Assembly (NCBI GenBank): GCA_023461275.1
Contig: JAEYMI010000013.1
Coordinates: forward strand, 62,001-126,000
Direction of reading: 5' to 3'
DNA length: 64,000 bases
Source: Actinomycetes bacterium
GTDB taxonomy: Bacteria > Actinomycetota > Actinomycetes > Mycobacteriales > Mycobacteriaceae
How positions within the stretch are numbered: position 1 is the stretch's first letter; the number at the start of each line of letters is the position of its first letter. Of this stretch, positions 7,078-14,932 are shown piece after piece. A model generated the notes under the pieces. That model worked only from the letters and a program-made list of their open reading frames with translations, ran no database searches and was not told the DNA's origin. The position numbers were made by a program, and so were the translations under genes.

Positions 7078-9051
7078 ATGTCCGAGACCCCCAGCACCCC
7101 GACCACCGATTCGACTGCCACGCAGGATTTCTGGCATCCGCTCGACCCGCTGACCGCCGACGAGTTCCGGAGCGTCGCGGCCATTCTGGGGCGCGAGCAG
7201 GGCGTCGGACCGGGTTGGCGATATGCCTCGATCGAGTTGGCCGAACCGTCGAAAGCCGCACTGGCCGCCTATGCCGCCGATGGCACCGTTCCTGATCGCG
7301 CGGCAATCGTGGTGTGCCTCAACAGTGGCGAGAACACCACGTTCAAGGCGTTGGTGTCGTTGACGTCGGATGCGGTGGTCTCTTTCGATCACATCCCGGA
7401 TGTGCAGCCCAACTTCACCGTCGACGAGTTCGAGGAATGCGACCGCGTGCTGCGGGCGCATCCCGACGTGCAGGCGGCGTTGGCGCAACGCGGGATCACC
7501 GATCTGGACAAGGTGTTCATGGACACCTGGACCTACGGTGGCGCCGTGATCCCCGAGGAATACCGGGGACGCCGGCTGGGCTGGTCGGACACGTGGATTC
7601 GCGACTCCGACGGCTCCAATCCGTACGCCAATCCCGTTGTCGGACTGCACTGTGTGATCGACGTCAACACCATGGAGCTGCTACGGATCGAGGACACCGG
7701 CGGCTTCGAGCAGCCGGAGGTGATGGGCGAGTACGTGCCTCGCCACATCCCCGAGCGCATCCGTGAGACGTTCAAGCGGCCACCACTCAAACCGCTGGAG
7801 ATCACCCAGCCCGAGGGGCCGTCGTTCACCCTCGAGGGCAACAAGCTGACCTGGCAGAACTGGTCGCTGCGAGTGGGTTTCAACTATCGCGAGGGCATGA
7901 CGCTGCACGCGATCACCTACACCGACGCCGGACGGGAACGTTCGATCGCACACCGGTTATCGTTCGCGGAGATGGTGGTTCCCTACCGGGATAACTGCGA
8001 AGACCATTACCGCCGTACGGCTTTCGACATCGGCGAGTGGGGACTCGGTTTCATGACGACGTCGCTGGAGCTCGGCTGCGACTGCCTCGGCGAGATCCGC
8101 TACCTGAATGCGGTGATGCACAACAGCGCCGGCGAACCGTATGAGATCGTCAACGCCATCTGCATCCACGAGGAAGACAACGCCGTCCTGTGGAAGCACG
8201 TCGATCACGACGCCGGTGCCGAGGTGCGCCGCATGCGTCGTCTGACGGTGAGTTTCCATGTGACCGTGGCGAATTACGAGTACCTGGTGTACTGGCGGTT
8301 CTATCAGGACGGCAACATCGAGTGCGAGGTGCGTGCCACCGGCATCATGGTGACCACGCCGCTGCCGCCCGGGACGACGTCGTATCCGCACGGCACCACC
8401 GTCGACAACCGCACCTACGCGCCGTTCCACCAGCACTTCCTCGTCGCCCGCCTCGACCTCGACGTCGACGGCACCGACAACACCGTGGTGGCCTCGGAGA
8501 CCGCGGTGGCACCGATGTCGGAAGAGAATCCGCTGGGATTGGCGTTGGTGCAGAAGAACACTCCGCTGCGCACCGAAGAAGAAGGCAAGCAGGACATGGA
8601 CTTCGCGTCGCAGCGGGCGTGGAAGGTGGTCAACCCCAACGTGACCACCGGGCTCGGACTCAACCCGGCCTACAAGCTGGTGCCGAGTGGCGCGATCCCC
8701 TCGATGTTCGATCCGGCGTCGCCGATCTTCGCGCGCGCACAGGTCATCGGCCACACCCTCTGGGTGACGCCGAATAGCCCCGACGAGCGTTGGCCGGCAG
8801 GCGAATTCGTCAACCAGTCCTACGTCGACACCGGTCTGCCGGAGTGGACCAAGGCGAATCGTCCGATCGAGAACACCGACGTCGTCGTCTGGTACACCTT
8901 CGGCATCCACCACATCACCCGCCCGGAGGACTGGCCGGTGATGCCCGCCGACATCGTATCGTTCTGGCTCAAGCCGTTCGGCTTCTTCGACCGCAACCCG
9001 GCGCTCGACGTCGAGCCGTCGCCGTCGTCGCATTGCCATCACGAGTCCTGA
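7078..9051 (+). CDS. Copper-containing primary-amine oxidase
   Basis: A 657-residue copper amine oxidase, the normal length for bacterial homodimeric enzymes such as the Arthrobacter phenylethylamine oxidase. It converts a primary amine, oxygen and water to aldehyde, ammonia and hydrogen peroxide. The topaquinone precursor is Tyr400 in NYEY, the catalytic base is Asp317 in AFDIGEWGLG, and the copper ligands are His451 and His453 in HQHF plus a His at 611/612 in GIHHITRPEDWPVMP. There is no signal peptide, so it is cytosolic. Its place between gabT and gabD suggests a diamine or GABA-forming polyamine substrate, but substrate specificity cannot be read directly. It is preceded by AAGGAGA at 7063-7069. 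Confidence 0.95.
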   Translation: MSETPSTPTTDSTATQDFWHPLDPLTADEFRSVAAILGREQGVGPGWRYASIELAEPSKAALAAYAADGTVPDRAAIVVCLNSGENTTFKALVSLTSDAVVSFDHIPDVQPNFTVDEFEECDRVLRAHPDVQAALAQRGITDLDKVFMDTWTYGGAVIPEEYRGRRLGWSDTWIRDSDGSNPYANPVVGLHCVIDVNTMELLRIEDTGGFEQPEVMGEYVPRHIPERIRETFKRPPLKPLEITQPEGPSFTLEGNKLTWQNWSLRVGFNYREGMTLHAITYTDAGRERSIAHRLSFAEMVVPYRDNCEDHYRRTAFDIGEWGLGFMTTSLELGCDCLGEIRYLNAVMHNSAGEPYEIVNAICIHEEDNAVLWKHVDHDAGAEVRRMRRLTVSFHVTVANYEYLVYWRFYQDGNIECEVRATGIMVTTPLPPGTTSYPHGTTVDNRTYAPFHQHFLVARLDLDVDGTDNTVVASETAVAPMSEENPLGLALVQKNTPLRTEEEGKQDMDFASQRAWKVVNPNVTTGLGLNPAYKLVPSGAIPSMFDPASPIFARAQVIGHTLWVTPNSPDERWPAGEFVNQSYVDTGLPEWTKANRPIENTDVVVWYTFGIHHITRPEDWPVMPADIVSFWLKPFGFFDRNPALDVEPSPSSHCHHES

Positions 9052-9116
9052 CCGGACCCGAAATCTCTCCCCCGCAACGTTTCTCACCGACATACTCTCA
9101 CCAGGAAGTACGCGAC

Positions 9117-10592
9117 ATGGCCGACACCGCCACCCAAGTGCTCGATCCGCAAGCCATTCTCGACGGCATCCCCACCGGACTCTGGATCAACGGGGAGTCG
9201 GTGCCGGCGTCGTCGGGAAAGACCTTCACCGTGGACAACCCGTCCACCGAGGAGGCACTCGCCGAGGTTGCCGACGCGGGTGTCGAGGACGCACAGCGCG
9301 CCCTCGACCTCGCGACGGCCGTCGCCGACGACTGGGCCGCCACCGCACCCCGCGAACGCAGCGAGATCCTGCGCAACGCCTTCGAATTGCTCACCGCACG
9401 CGCCAACGACTTCGCGATGCTGATGACCCTGGAACTGGGCCGCGCCCTGCCCGACAGCCGCGCGGAAACCAAGTACGGCACCGAGTTCCTGCGGTGGTTC
9501 GCCGAGGAGGCGGTCCGGATCGGCGGCCGGTTCACCCAGGCGCCGGCCGGGAATGGTCGAATCCTGGTGACCCACAAGCCCGTCGGCCCGTGCCTGGCGA
9601 TCACGCCGTGGAACTTCCCGCTCGCGATGGGCACCCGTAAGATCGGTCCGGCGCTGGCCGCGGGCAACGTGATGCTGGTCAAACCGGCACATGAGACGCC
9701 ACTGACCATGCTGGCGCTCGCCGAGGTCTTCGCCGAGGCCGGACTGCCCGCCGGAGTGCTCTCGGTATTGCCGACCACTGACGCCAGAGGTGTCTCGACG
9801 GCCCTCATCTCCGACGACCGGATCAAGAAGATCAGCTTCACCGGGTCGACGCCGGTCGGCCGAAACCTGATGGGGCAGGCCGCCGAACGGGTCCAGCGGA
9901 CGTCAATGGAGCTCGGCGGGAATGCGCCGTTCCTGGTCTTCGACGACGCCGACCTCGACGCCGCCGTCGACGGCGCGTTCTCCGCGAAGATGCGCAACGG
10001 CGGCGAGGCGTGCACCGCAGCCAACCGGTTCCTGGTGCAGTCCAGCGTCGTCGAGGAGTTCACCGAGAAGCTGACCGCGAAGATGTCGGCGGTGAAGATC
10101 GGTGCCGGCTACGACGACGGGGTCGCCCTCGGACCACTGGTGAGCGCCAAGCAGCGCGACAGCGTCGCGAAGACCGTCGACGACGCCATCGCCGACGGAG
10201 CACGAGTTCGGTTGGGCGGCAAGATCCCCGAGGGCAAGGGCTACTTCTATCCGGCCACCGTCCTCGATCAGGTCGACGCCTACGCGCCGGTCACCCGCGG
10301 TGAGATCTTCGGTCCGGTCGCGGTGATCAGCGCCTTCGACTCCGAGGATGATGCGATCAAGGCCGCCAACTCCACCGAATATGGTTTGGCCGCATACTTT
10401 TACACCCGCGATCTGGACCGCAGCCTGCGGGTGGCGTCGCGCCTCGAATCCGGTATGGTCGGGGTCAACCGTGGCGTGATCTCCGACACCGCAGCTCCTT
10501 TCGGCGGCGTCAAGCAGTCGGGCATCGGACGCGAAGGCGGGTCCGAGGGCATCGAGGAGTACCTGTCCGTCAAGTACATCGCACTCACCTGA
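9117..10592 (+). CDS. gabD: Succinate-semialdehyde dehydrogenase (aldehyde dehydrogenase family)
   Basis: A 491-residue NAD(P)-dependent aldehyde dehydrogenase expected to oxidise succinate semialdehyde to succinate, closing the GABA shunt begun by gabT. It contains the cofactor loop FTGSTPVG, the general base in MELGGNAPF (Glu265) and the catalytic cysteine in GGEACTAANRF (Cys299). The C-terminal APFGGVKQSGIGREGG matches GabD-type enzymes. ATG 9117 was chosen because AGGA lies eight bases upstream. It could also oxidise the aminoaldehyde made by the amine oxidase. Confidence 0.9.
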   Translation: MADTATQVLDPQAILDGIPTGLWINGESVPASSGKTFTVDNPSTEEALAEVADAGVEDAQRALDLATAVADDWAATAPRERSEILRNAFELLTARANDFAMLMTLELGRALPDSRAETKYGTEFLRWFAEEAVRIGGRFTQAPAGNGRILVTHKPVGPCLAITPWNFPLAMGTRKIGPALAAGNVMLVKPAHETPLTMLALAEVFAEAGLPAGVLSVLPTTDARGVSTALISDDRIKKISFTGSTPVGRNLMGQAAERVQRTSMELGGNAPFLVFDDADLDAAVDGAFSAKMRNGGEACTAANRFLVQSSVVEEFTEKLTAKMSAVKIGAGYDDGVALGPLVSAKQRDSVAKTVDDAIADGARVRLGGKIPEGKGYFYPATVLDQVDAYAPVTRGEIFGPVAVISAFDSEDDAIKAANSTEYGLAAYFYTRDLDRSLRVASRLESGMVGVNRGVISDTAAPFGGVKQSGIGREGGSEGIEEYLSVKYIALT

Positions 10593-10602
10593 GGATCCCC
10601 GC

Positions 10603-11622
10603 ATGACATGGACGATGCCCGCCGAAGGTGTTCGGCAGGAACGGGTCTGGATGGCGTTTCCCGCCCCGGGCTACAGCCTCGGCGACACCGAGGCCGAACA
10701 CGAGGAAGCACGGGCCACGTGGGCGGCGGTCGCACACGCGATCCTGGACTACGAGCCGGTCACCGTCGTCGTCGATCCCGGTGAGGTCGCACACGCGAAA
10801 CGCCATCTGTCGTCGGAGATCTCGCTTGTGGAGGCCCCGCTCAACGATGCGTGGGCACGCGACATCGGACCCACCTTTGTGCTCGACGAGAACGGCAAGC
10901 TCGGCGCGGTGAACTGGGTGTTCAACGGGTGGGGTGCGGCGTCGTGGGCGCAGTGGGACAAAGACCAGCACATCGGCACGCTGATCGCGGAGCTGTCCGG
11001 CGCTGAACTCATCGACTCGCCAATGGTCAACGAGGGCGGCGGAATTCAGGTCGACGGCCGCGGCACCGTGCTGCTGACCGAGTCGGTGCAGCTCGGCGAG
11101 GGCCGCAACTCGTCGTGGACCAAGGAACAGGTGGAGGCCGAGCTGGCCCGGACCATCGGGTCGTCGCACGCGGTGTGGCTGCCCAATGGGCTGACCCGCG
11201 ACAACGAGACCTTCGGCACGCGTGGGCACGTCGACATCGTCGCGGCCATCCCGTCGCCCGGGACGGTGCTGGTGCACGACCAACGTGACAAGAGCCATCC
11301 CGATCACGAGGTGTCGGCGGTGGTGCGGGCGGTGTTCGCCGAGTCGACCGACGTCGACGGCACGCCGTGGCGCATCGTCGACGTTCCGGCGCCGCAGACC
11401 CTCACCGACGACGAGGGCTTCGTCGACTACAGCTACATCAATCACCTCGTCATCAACGACGCGGTGATCGCGTGCAGTTACGACGACCCCAACGATGCGG
11501 TGGCCGTGGAGATCCTCGGCGAGGCCTATCCCGGGCGTACGGTGGTCAGCGTCGACGCGCGGCCGTTGTTTGCGCGGGGCGGCGGCATCCACTGCATCAC
11601 GCAGCAGCAGCCGGTGGCTTGA
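10603..11622 (+). CDS. aguA: Agmatine deiminase family protein
   Basis: A 339-residue member of the agmatine/peptidyl-arginine deiminase fold. Agmatine deiminase converts agmatine to N-carbamoylputrescine and ammonia. The signatures are clear: NDAWARDIGPTF, NEGGGIQVDG, and the C-terminal ARGGGIHCITQQQ with the nucleophile Cys331. It starts ten bases after gabD, so it is almost certainly in the same transcript. The usual partner, N-carbamoylputrescine amidase, is not in the window, so the route from its product to putrescine is incomplete here. Confidence 0.9.
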   Translation: MTWTMPAEGVRQERVWMAFPAPGYSLGDTEAEHEEARATWAAVAHAILDYEPVTVVVDPGEVAHAKRHLSSEISLVEAPLNDAWARDIGPTFVLDENGKLGAVNWVFNGWGAASWAQWDKDQHIGTLIAELSGAELIDSPMVNEGGGIQVDGRGTVLLTESVQLGEGRNSSWTKEQVEAELARTIGSSHAVWLPNGLTRDNETFGTRGHVDIVAAIPSPGTVLVHDQRDKSHPDHEVSAVVRAVFAESTDVDGTPWRIVDVPAPQTLTDDEGFVDYSYINHLVINDAVIACSYDDPNDAVAVEILGEAYPGRTVVSVDARPLFARGGGIHCITQQQPVA

Positions 11623-11661
11623 GCTGACCCGGTCGTCGCATCAGGGTCGCGACACGCCGTG

Positions 11662-11680
11662 ACCAGTGGATACCACTGGT
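11662..11680. promoter_or_regulatory. Perfect 19-bp palindrome, likely operator
   Basis: ACCAGTGGATACCACTGGT has eight-base perfect arms around ATA. It lies 40 bp after the agmatine deiminase gene and 52 bp before the YdcF-like start. The shape suits a dimeric repressor of GntR or similar type. It is not followed by a T-run, so an operator fits better than a terminator. No regulator gene is adjacent. Confidence 0.55.
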
Positions 11681-11731
11681 ATTCAAGTTGCGGGATGTAA
11701 CTTATGAGGTTTGTCCCCTACACTGCTGGGC

Positions 11732-12319
11732 ATGCGTAAACGACTCATCGCTCTCACGACGGCAGCGCTGGCCGCACTCGCGATCGGAGCCGGCCCCGCA
11801 CAGGCCGACACCGGCAGTACGGGTTCTGGCAACGTCAACTTCGGCAGCGTCGAGCTGGGTACCGTCCCGCAGATCATCTCGCCGAACAGCCTGTTCCTGT
11901 GGCAGAGCCCGCCGACGCGCTACATCGTGGTGCTCGGCGCCAAGATGGGCACGTTCGCGGAAACGCCGCAGATCCTGACGCAGCGGATGAACGCCGCGGC
12001 GACGCTGGCCAAGCAGCATCCGCTCAACCGCGTCATCGTGTCCGGCGGCGACACCTGGTGGCTGCCGGTGTCCGAGGCGCAGTTCATGAACATCGGGCTG
12101 ATCAAGCGTGGTGTGCCGGTCTGGCAGATGATCAACGAGAACGCGTCGACGAGCACCGTGCAGAACGCCGAGTTCACCGTCCGGATGCTCAAGGGCCTCG
12201 GCGCGACCGGCGCGCTGATCGTCACCAACGGCTTCCACATGCCGCGCGCCATGAAGAACTTCCGCGACGCCGCCGCCAAGCAGAACGCCCGGCTGGTGTT
12301 CCAGGAGGCCTACGCCTGA
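11732..12319 (+). CDS. Secreted YdcF/DUF218-family protein
   Basis: A 195-residue exported protein. A signal peptide is evident (MRKRLIALTTAALAALAIG, cleavage probably after AQA at about residue 25). The DUF218 (SanA/YdcF) core follows: YIVVLGAKM, RVIVSGGDTW, and a C-terminal LIVTNGFHMPRAM with the conserved His. Family members are linked to cell-envelope biogenesis, and their biochemical activity is largely unknown. ATG 11732 was chosen because it begins the signal peptide exactly. The upstream 19-bp palindrome may regulate it. Confidence 0.8.
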   Translation: MRKRLIALTTAALAALAIGAGPAQADTGSTGSGNVNFGSVELGTVPQIISPNSLFLWQSPPTRYIVVLGAKMGTFAETPQILTQRMNAAATLAKQHPLNRVIVSGGDTWWLPVSEAQFMNIGLIKRGVPVWQMINENASTSTVQNAEFTVRMLKGLGATGALIVTNGFHMPRAMKNFRDAAAKQNARLVFQEAYA

Positions 12320-12327
12320 GCTGTTCC

Positions 12328-12376
12328 GCTGGTCGAGTACGTCCGGCTCGCCCAGCGAGCCGACCGTATCGAGGCC
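12328..12376 (+). repeat. R4 intergenic palindrome, copy 2
   Basis: GCTGGTCGAG ... GGCTCGCCCAGCGAGCC ... GTATCGAGGCC, a compact copy of the R4 family just after the YdcF-like gene and ten bases before hairpin R3-a. The central GGCTCGCCCAGCGAGCC is itself a hairpin. Confidence 0.65.
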
Positions 12377-12385
12377 ACCGCACAA

Positions 12386-12447
12386 AAACCCCACTTCTCG
12401 TCAGAAACACTGCGCGCGCGGAGTGTTTCTGACGAGAAGTGGGGTTT
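12386..12447. repeat. R3-a, 26-bp perfect inverted repeat
   Basis: Two perfectly complementary 26-bp arms (beginning AAACCCCACTTCTCG and ending GAGAAGTGGGGTTT) flank a ten-base GC loop. It lies upstream of the AbiEi/DUF559 gene G2. A near-identical element (R3-b) lies just downstream. It could act as a bidirectional terminator, but such long perfect arms and the pairing with R3-b suggest a repeat element. Confidence 0.85.
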
Positions 12448-12493
12448 CTGTGTCGCGCGGAACCGCGGTCGCCGACGCTACGTCTGATCTTGC

Positions 12494-13450
12494 ATGGGAT
12501 CACTCTCTGACACCTCGCCCTTCGGCACCTCACTCCTCGACACCTCACTGCCAAGGTTCCGTTCCGAACTCATCGACAATGGCTATGCCGACCACGAGAT
12601 CCGCAGCGCTATTCGCGCCGGAGTGCTCACTTCACTCGGCCACGGCGTCGTGATCGCCTCCGAACACCTCGGCGACACCGACGAACAGCGGCATCGTGCG
12701 CTGTCGTTGGCATACGCCCGGCGCAACCCGCCGGATCGGGCACTCACCGATGCGTCGGCCGCCGCGGTGCTCGGGCTACCGGTGTGGGGCCTCGATACCA
12801 GTCGTGTGGCGATGTCGGTGTCCGGACGCAGATCGCGGTCGAAGTCGACGGGGGCGACCTACCTCGTCACCGATCGTCGGCCTCGGTCGACGACGGTGGT
12901 CGACGGGGTGCTGGTGGTGTCGCCGGCGCGGGTCGTCGTCGACCTGGCCCGACGCGCACCACGCGAAGCCGCCGTCGTGGTGGGGAATGCGGCTCTGCAC
13001 GACAAGCTGTGCACCGTCGACGACCTGCAGAACGAACTGGATATGATCGCCGGGATGTCCGGTGCGGCCGCGGCGCATCGAATCATCGCGCTTCTCAATG
13101 GAGCGTCGGAGTCGGTGCTGGAGTCGCGCAGCCTCGTACTTTTCGTCGACGCAGCATTGCCGATGCCGGAGCTGCAAGTGGAGTTCTTCGACCAGTTCGG
13201 CAATCTCATTGCGCGCGTTGACTTCTTCTGGCGAGAGCACGGCGTCATCGGGCTCTGTGACGGCATGAAAAAGTACGACGGCGAGGAAGGCACGAAGCGA
13301 TACCGCACCGAGAAGGAGCAAGACGACGCGCTCACCGAACTCGGATACCGTATGTGCCACTGGTACTGGAAGGATCTCGAGCAACCACAACGACGCACGC
13401 GGCTGATCCAGCGGCTGGAGAAGAAGCTGTCGGTGAGGTCGGCCGCGTGA
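12494..13450 (+). CDS. AbiEi/DUF559-like protein G2, probable nuclease-dead variant
   Basis: A 318-residue protein related to G1 and G3. The N-terminal half is AbiEi-like (FRSELIDNGYADHEIRSAI ... ALTDASAAAVLGLPVWG). The C-terminal half is the DUF559/Vsr-like fold with ARVDFFWREHGVIG, then GLCDGMKKYDG, then TELGYRMCHWYWKDL. In relatives known to me the middle block reads GEFDG, with Glu as a catalytic ligand; here that Glu is Leu254, so nuclease activity is probably lost. The gene lies between hairpins R3-a (39 bp before the start codon) and R3-b (12 bp after the stop). The start at 12494 is supported mainly by its position; the first 15 residues are low-complexity. Confidence 0.7.
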   Translation: MGSLSDTSPFGTSLLDTSLPRFRSELIDNGYADHEIRSAIRAGVLTSLGHGVVIASEHLGDTDEQRHRALSLAYARRNPPDRALTDASAAAVLGLPVWGLDTSRVAMSVSGRRSRSKSTGATYLVTDRRPRSTTVVDGVLVVSPARVVVDLARRAPREAAVVVGNAALHDKLCTVDDLQNELDMIAGMSGAAAAHRIIALLNGASESVLESRSLVLFVDAALPMPELQVEFFDQFGNLIARVDFFWREHGVIGLCDGMKKYDGEEGTKRYRTEKEQDDALTELGYRMCHWYWKDLEQPQRRTRLIQRLEKKLSVRSAA

Positions 13451-13462
13451 TCAGCAACGCAG

Positions 13463-13524
13463 AAACCCCACCTCTCGCCAAAAACACTGCGCACGCGGAG
13501 TGTTTCTGACGAGAAGTGGGGTTT
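13463..13524. repeat. R3-b, second copy of the long hairpin
   Basis: Same element as R3-a with three mismatches, all in the left arm; the right arm is identical. Loop GCGCACGCGG. It lies between the convergent genes G2 and fadE25 and could terminate both. R3-a and R3-b bracket G2. Confidence 0.85.
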
Positions 13525-13610
13525 CTGTGCCGGGGTCTGCGGTCAGGCGGTGCGCCCGAGCGGCGGTGCACCGAGCGGAGGTCCGCCCAGTCAACGCCGA
13601 CGCGCCAACG

Positions 13611-14774
13611 TCAGCGCAGCAGCGCCCGGCTCATCACGACGCGCTGAATCTGGTTGGTGCCCTCGTAGATCTGGGTGATCTTGGCGTCGCGCATCATGCG
13701 CTCGACCGGGAAGTCGCGGGTGTAGCCGGCGCCGCCGAAGAGCTGCACGGCGTCGGTGGTGACCTCCATCGCGACGTCGGAGGCAAAGCACTTCGACGCG
13801 GAGCTGATGAAGCCGAGGTTCTTCTCGCCACGCTCGGCGCGGGCGGCCGAGGTGTAGACCATCAGGCGGGCGGCCTCGACCTTCATCGCCATGTCGGCGA
13901 TCATGAACTCCACACCCTGGAACGACGCGATCGACTTACCGAACTGCTTGCGGTCCTTGACATATGCGATCGCATTGTCGAGTGCGCCCTGCGCGATTCC
14001 CACGGCCTGGGCGCCGATGGTCGGGCGGGTGTGGTCGAGGGTTTGCAGCGCGGTCTTGAAGCCGGTGCCCTCGTCGCCGATGATGCGGTCCTCGGGGATG
14101 GTGCATTCCTCGAAATACAGTTCGGCAGTGGGTGATCCCTTGATGCCGAGCTTCTTCTCCAGCGGTCCGACGGTGAAGCCGGGGTCGCTCTCGTGCACCA
14201 TGAACGCCGAAATCCCGTGCGCGCCTTTGCTCGGATCGGTCACGGCCATCACCGTGTACCAGGAAGACTTGCCGCCGTTGGTGATCCAGCACTTGGAGCC
14301 GTTGATGACCCAGTTGTTGCCGTCCTTGCGGGCGCGGGTCTTCATCGACGCGGCGTCGGAGCCGGCCTCGCGCTCGGACAGTGCGTACGACGCCATCGCC
14401 TCACCGGAGGCCAACGACGGAAGCACCTGCTTCTTGAGCTCGTCGGAGCCGTTGAGGATCAGGCCCATGGTGCCGAGCTTGTTGACCGCGGGGATCAACG
14501 ACGACGACGCGCACACGCGGGCCACTTCCTCGATGACGATGCATGCGGCCACCGAATCGGCGCCCTGACCGTCGTATTCCTCGGGCACGTGGATGGCGTT
14601 GAAGCCCGACGCGACGAGGGCGTCGAGCGCTTCCTGCGGGAAGCGGGCCTTCTCGTCGACGTCGGCGGCGTACGGAAGGATCTCCTTCTCGCTCAGCGCG
14701 CGGATGGCCTCACGCAGCGCGACGTGCTCTTCGGGAAGCTGGAAGACGTCGAAGTCAGGATTTCCGAAACCCAT
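13611..14774 (-). CDS. fadE25: Acyl-CoA dehydrogenase, FadE25 type
   Basis: A 387-residue FAD-dependent acyl-CoA dehydrogenase for the first step of beta-oxidation. The whole protein closely resembles mycobacterial FadE25 from memory: EEHVALREAIRALSEKE at the N-terminus, SYALSEREAGSDAASMKTRA and WITNGGKSSWYTVMAV around the flavin, and a C-terminal ITQIYEGTNQIQRVVMSRAL with the catalytic glutamate. It is monocistronic, with its own upstream region carrying a direct repeat that may be an operator. It converges with G2 across R3-b. Confidence 0.92.
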   Translation of the reverse strand: MGFGNPDFDVFQLPEEHVALREAIRALSEKEILPYAADVDEKARFPQEALDALVASGFNAIHVPEEYDGQGADSVAACIVIEEVARVCASSSLIPAVNKLGTMGLILNGSDELKKQVLPSLASGEAMASYALSEREAGSDAASMKTRARKDGNNWVINGSKCWITNGGKSSWYTVMAVTDPSKGAHGISAFMVHESDPGFTVGPLEKKLGIKGSPTAELYFEECTIPEDRIIGDEGTGFKTALQTLDHTRPTIGAQAVGIAQGALDNAIAYVKDRKQFGKSIASFQGVEFMIADMAMKVEAARLMVYTSAARAERGEKNLGFISSASKCFASDVAMEVTTDAVQLFGGAGYTRDFPVERMMRDAKITQIYEGTNQIQRVVMSRALLR

Positions 14775-14932
14775 GGTGATGGCTCCTCATCAGTTGCTGT
14801 CAGGTTGGGTGCACGCCGATCGCATCGCGTGCGTCGCGATCATGTGATCACACGTCGCGACACCACACAGCGGCGCGACACTGAGTGCCATCATACTCGC
14901 AACAATCGGAGAATGTGACACTCGGTGCCACA
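14775..14932. promoter_or_regulatory. fadE25 upstream region with 40-bp-spaced direct repeat
   Basis: Two similar boxes, GCGACACTGAGTGCCATCAT (14875-14894) and GTGACACTCGGTGCCACATC (14915-14934), lie in direct orientation exactly 40 bp apart, about four helical turns. The shared core is GACACT--GTGCCA. The second box touches the stop codon of the diguanylate cyclase gene. They may bind a regulator of fadE25. Confidence 0.45.

Noticed and set aside
8790..9116. Extended start of gabD into the amine oxidase gene
   Set aside because: The extension is Arg-rich shadow sequence; ATG 9117 has AGGA and starts at the family N-terminus.
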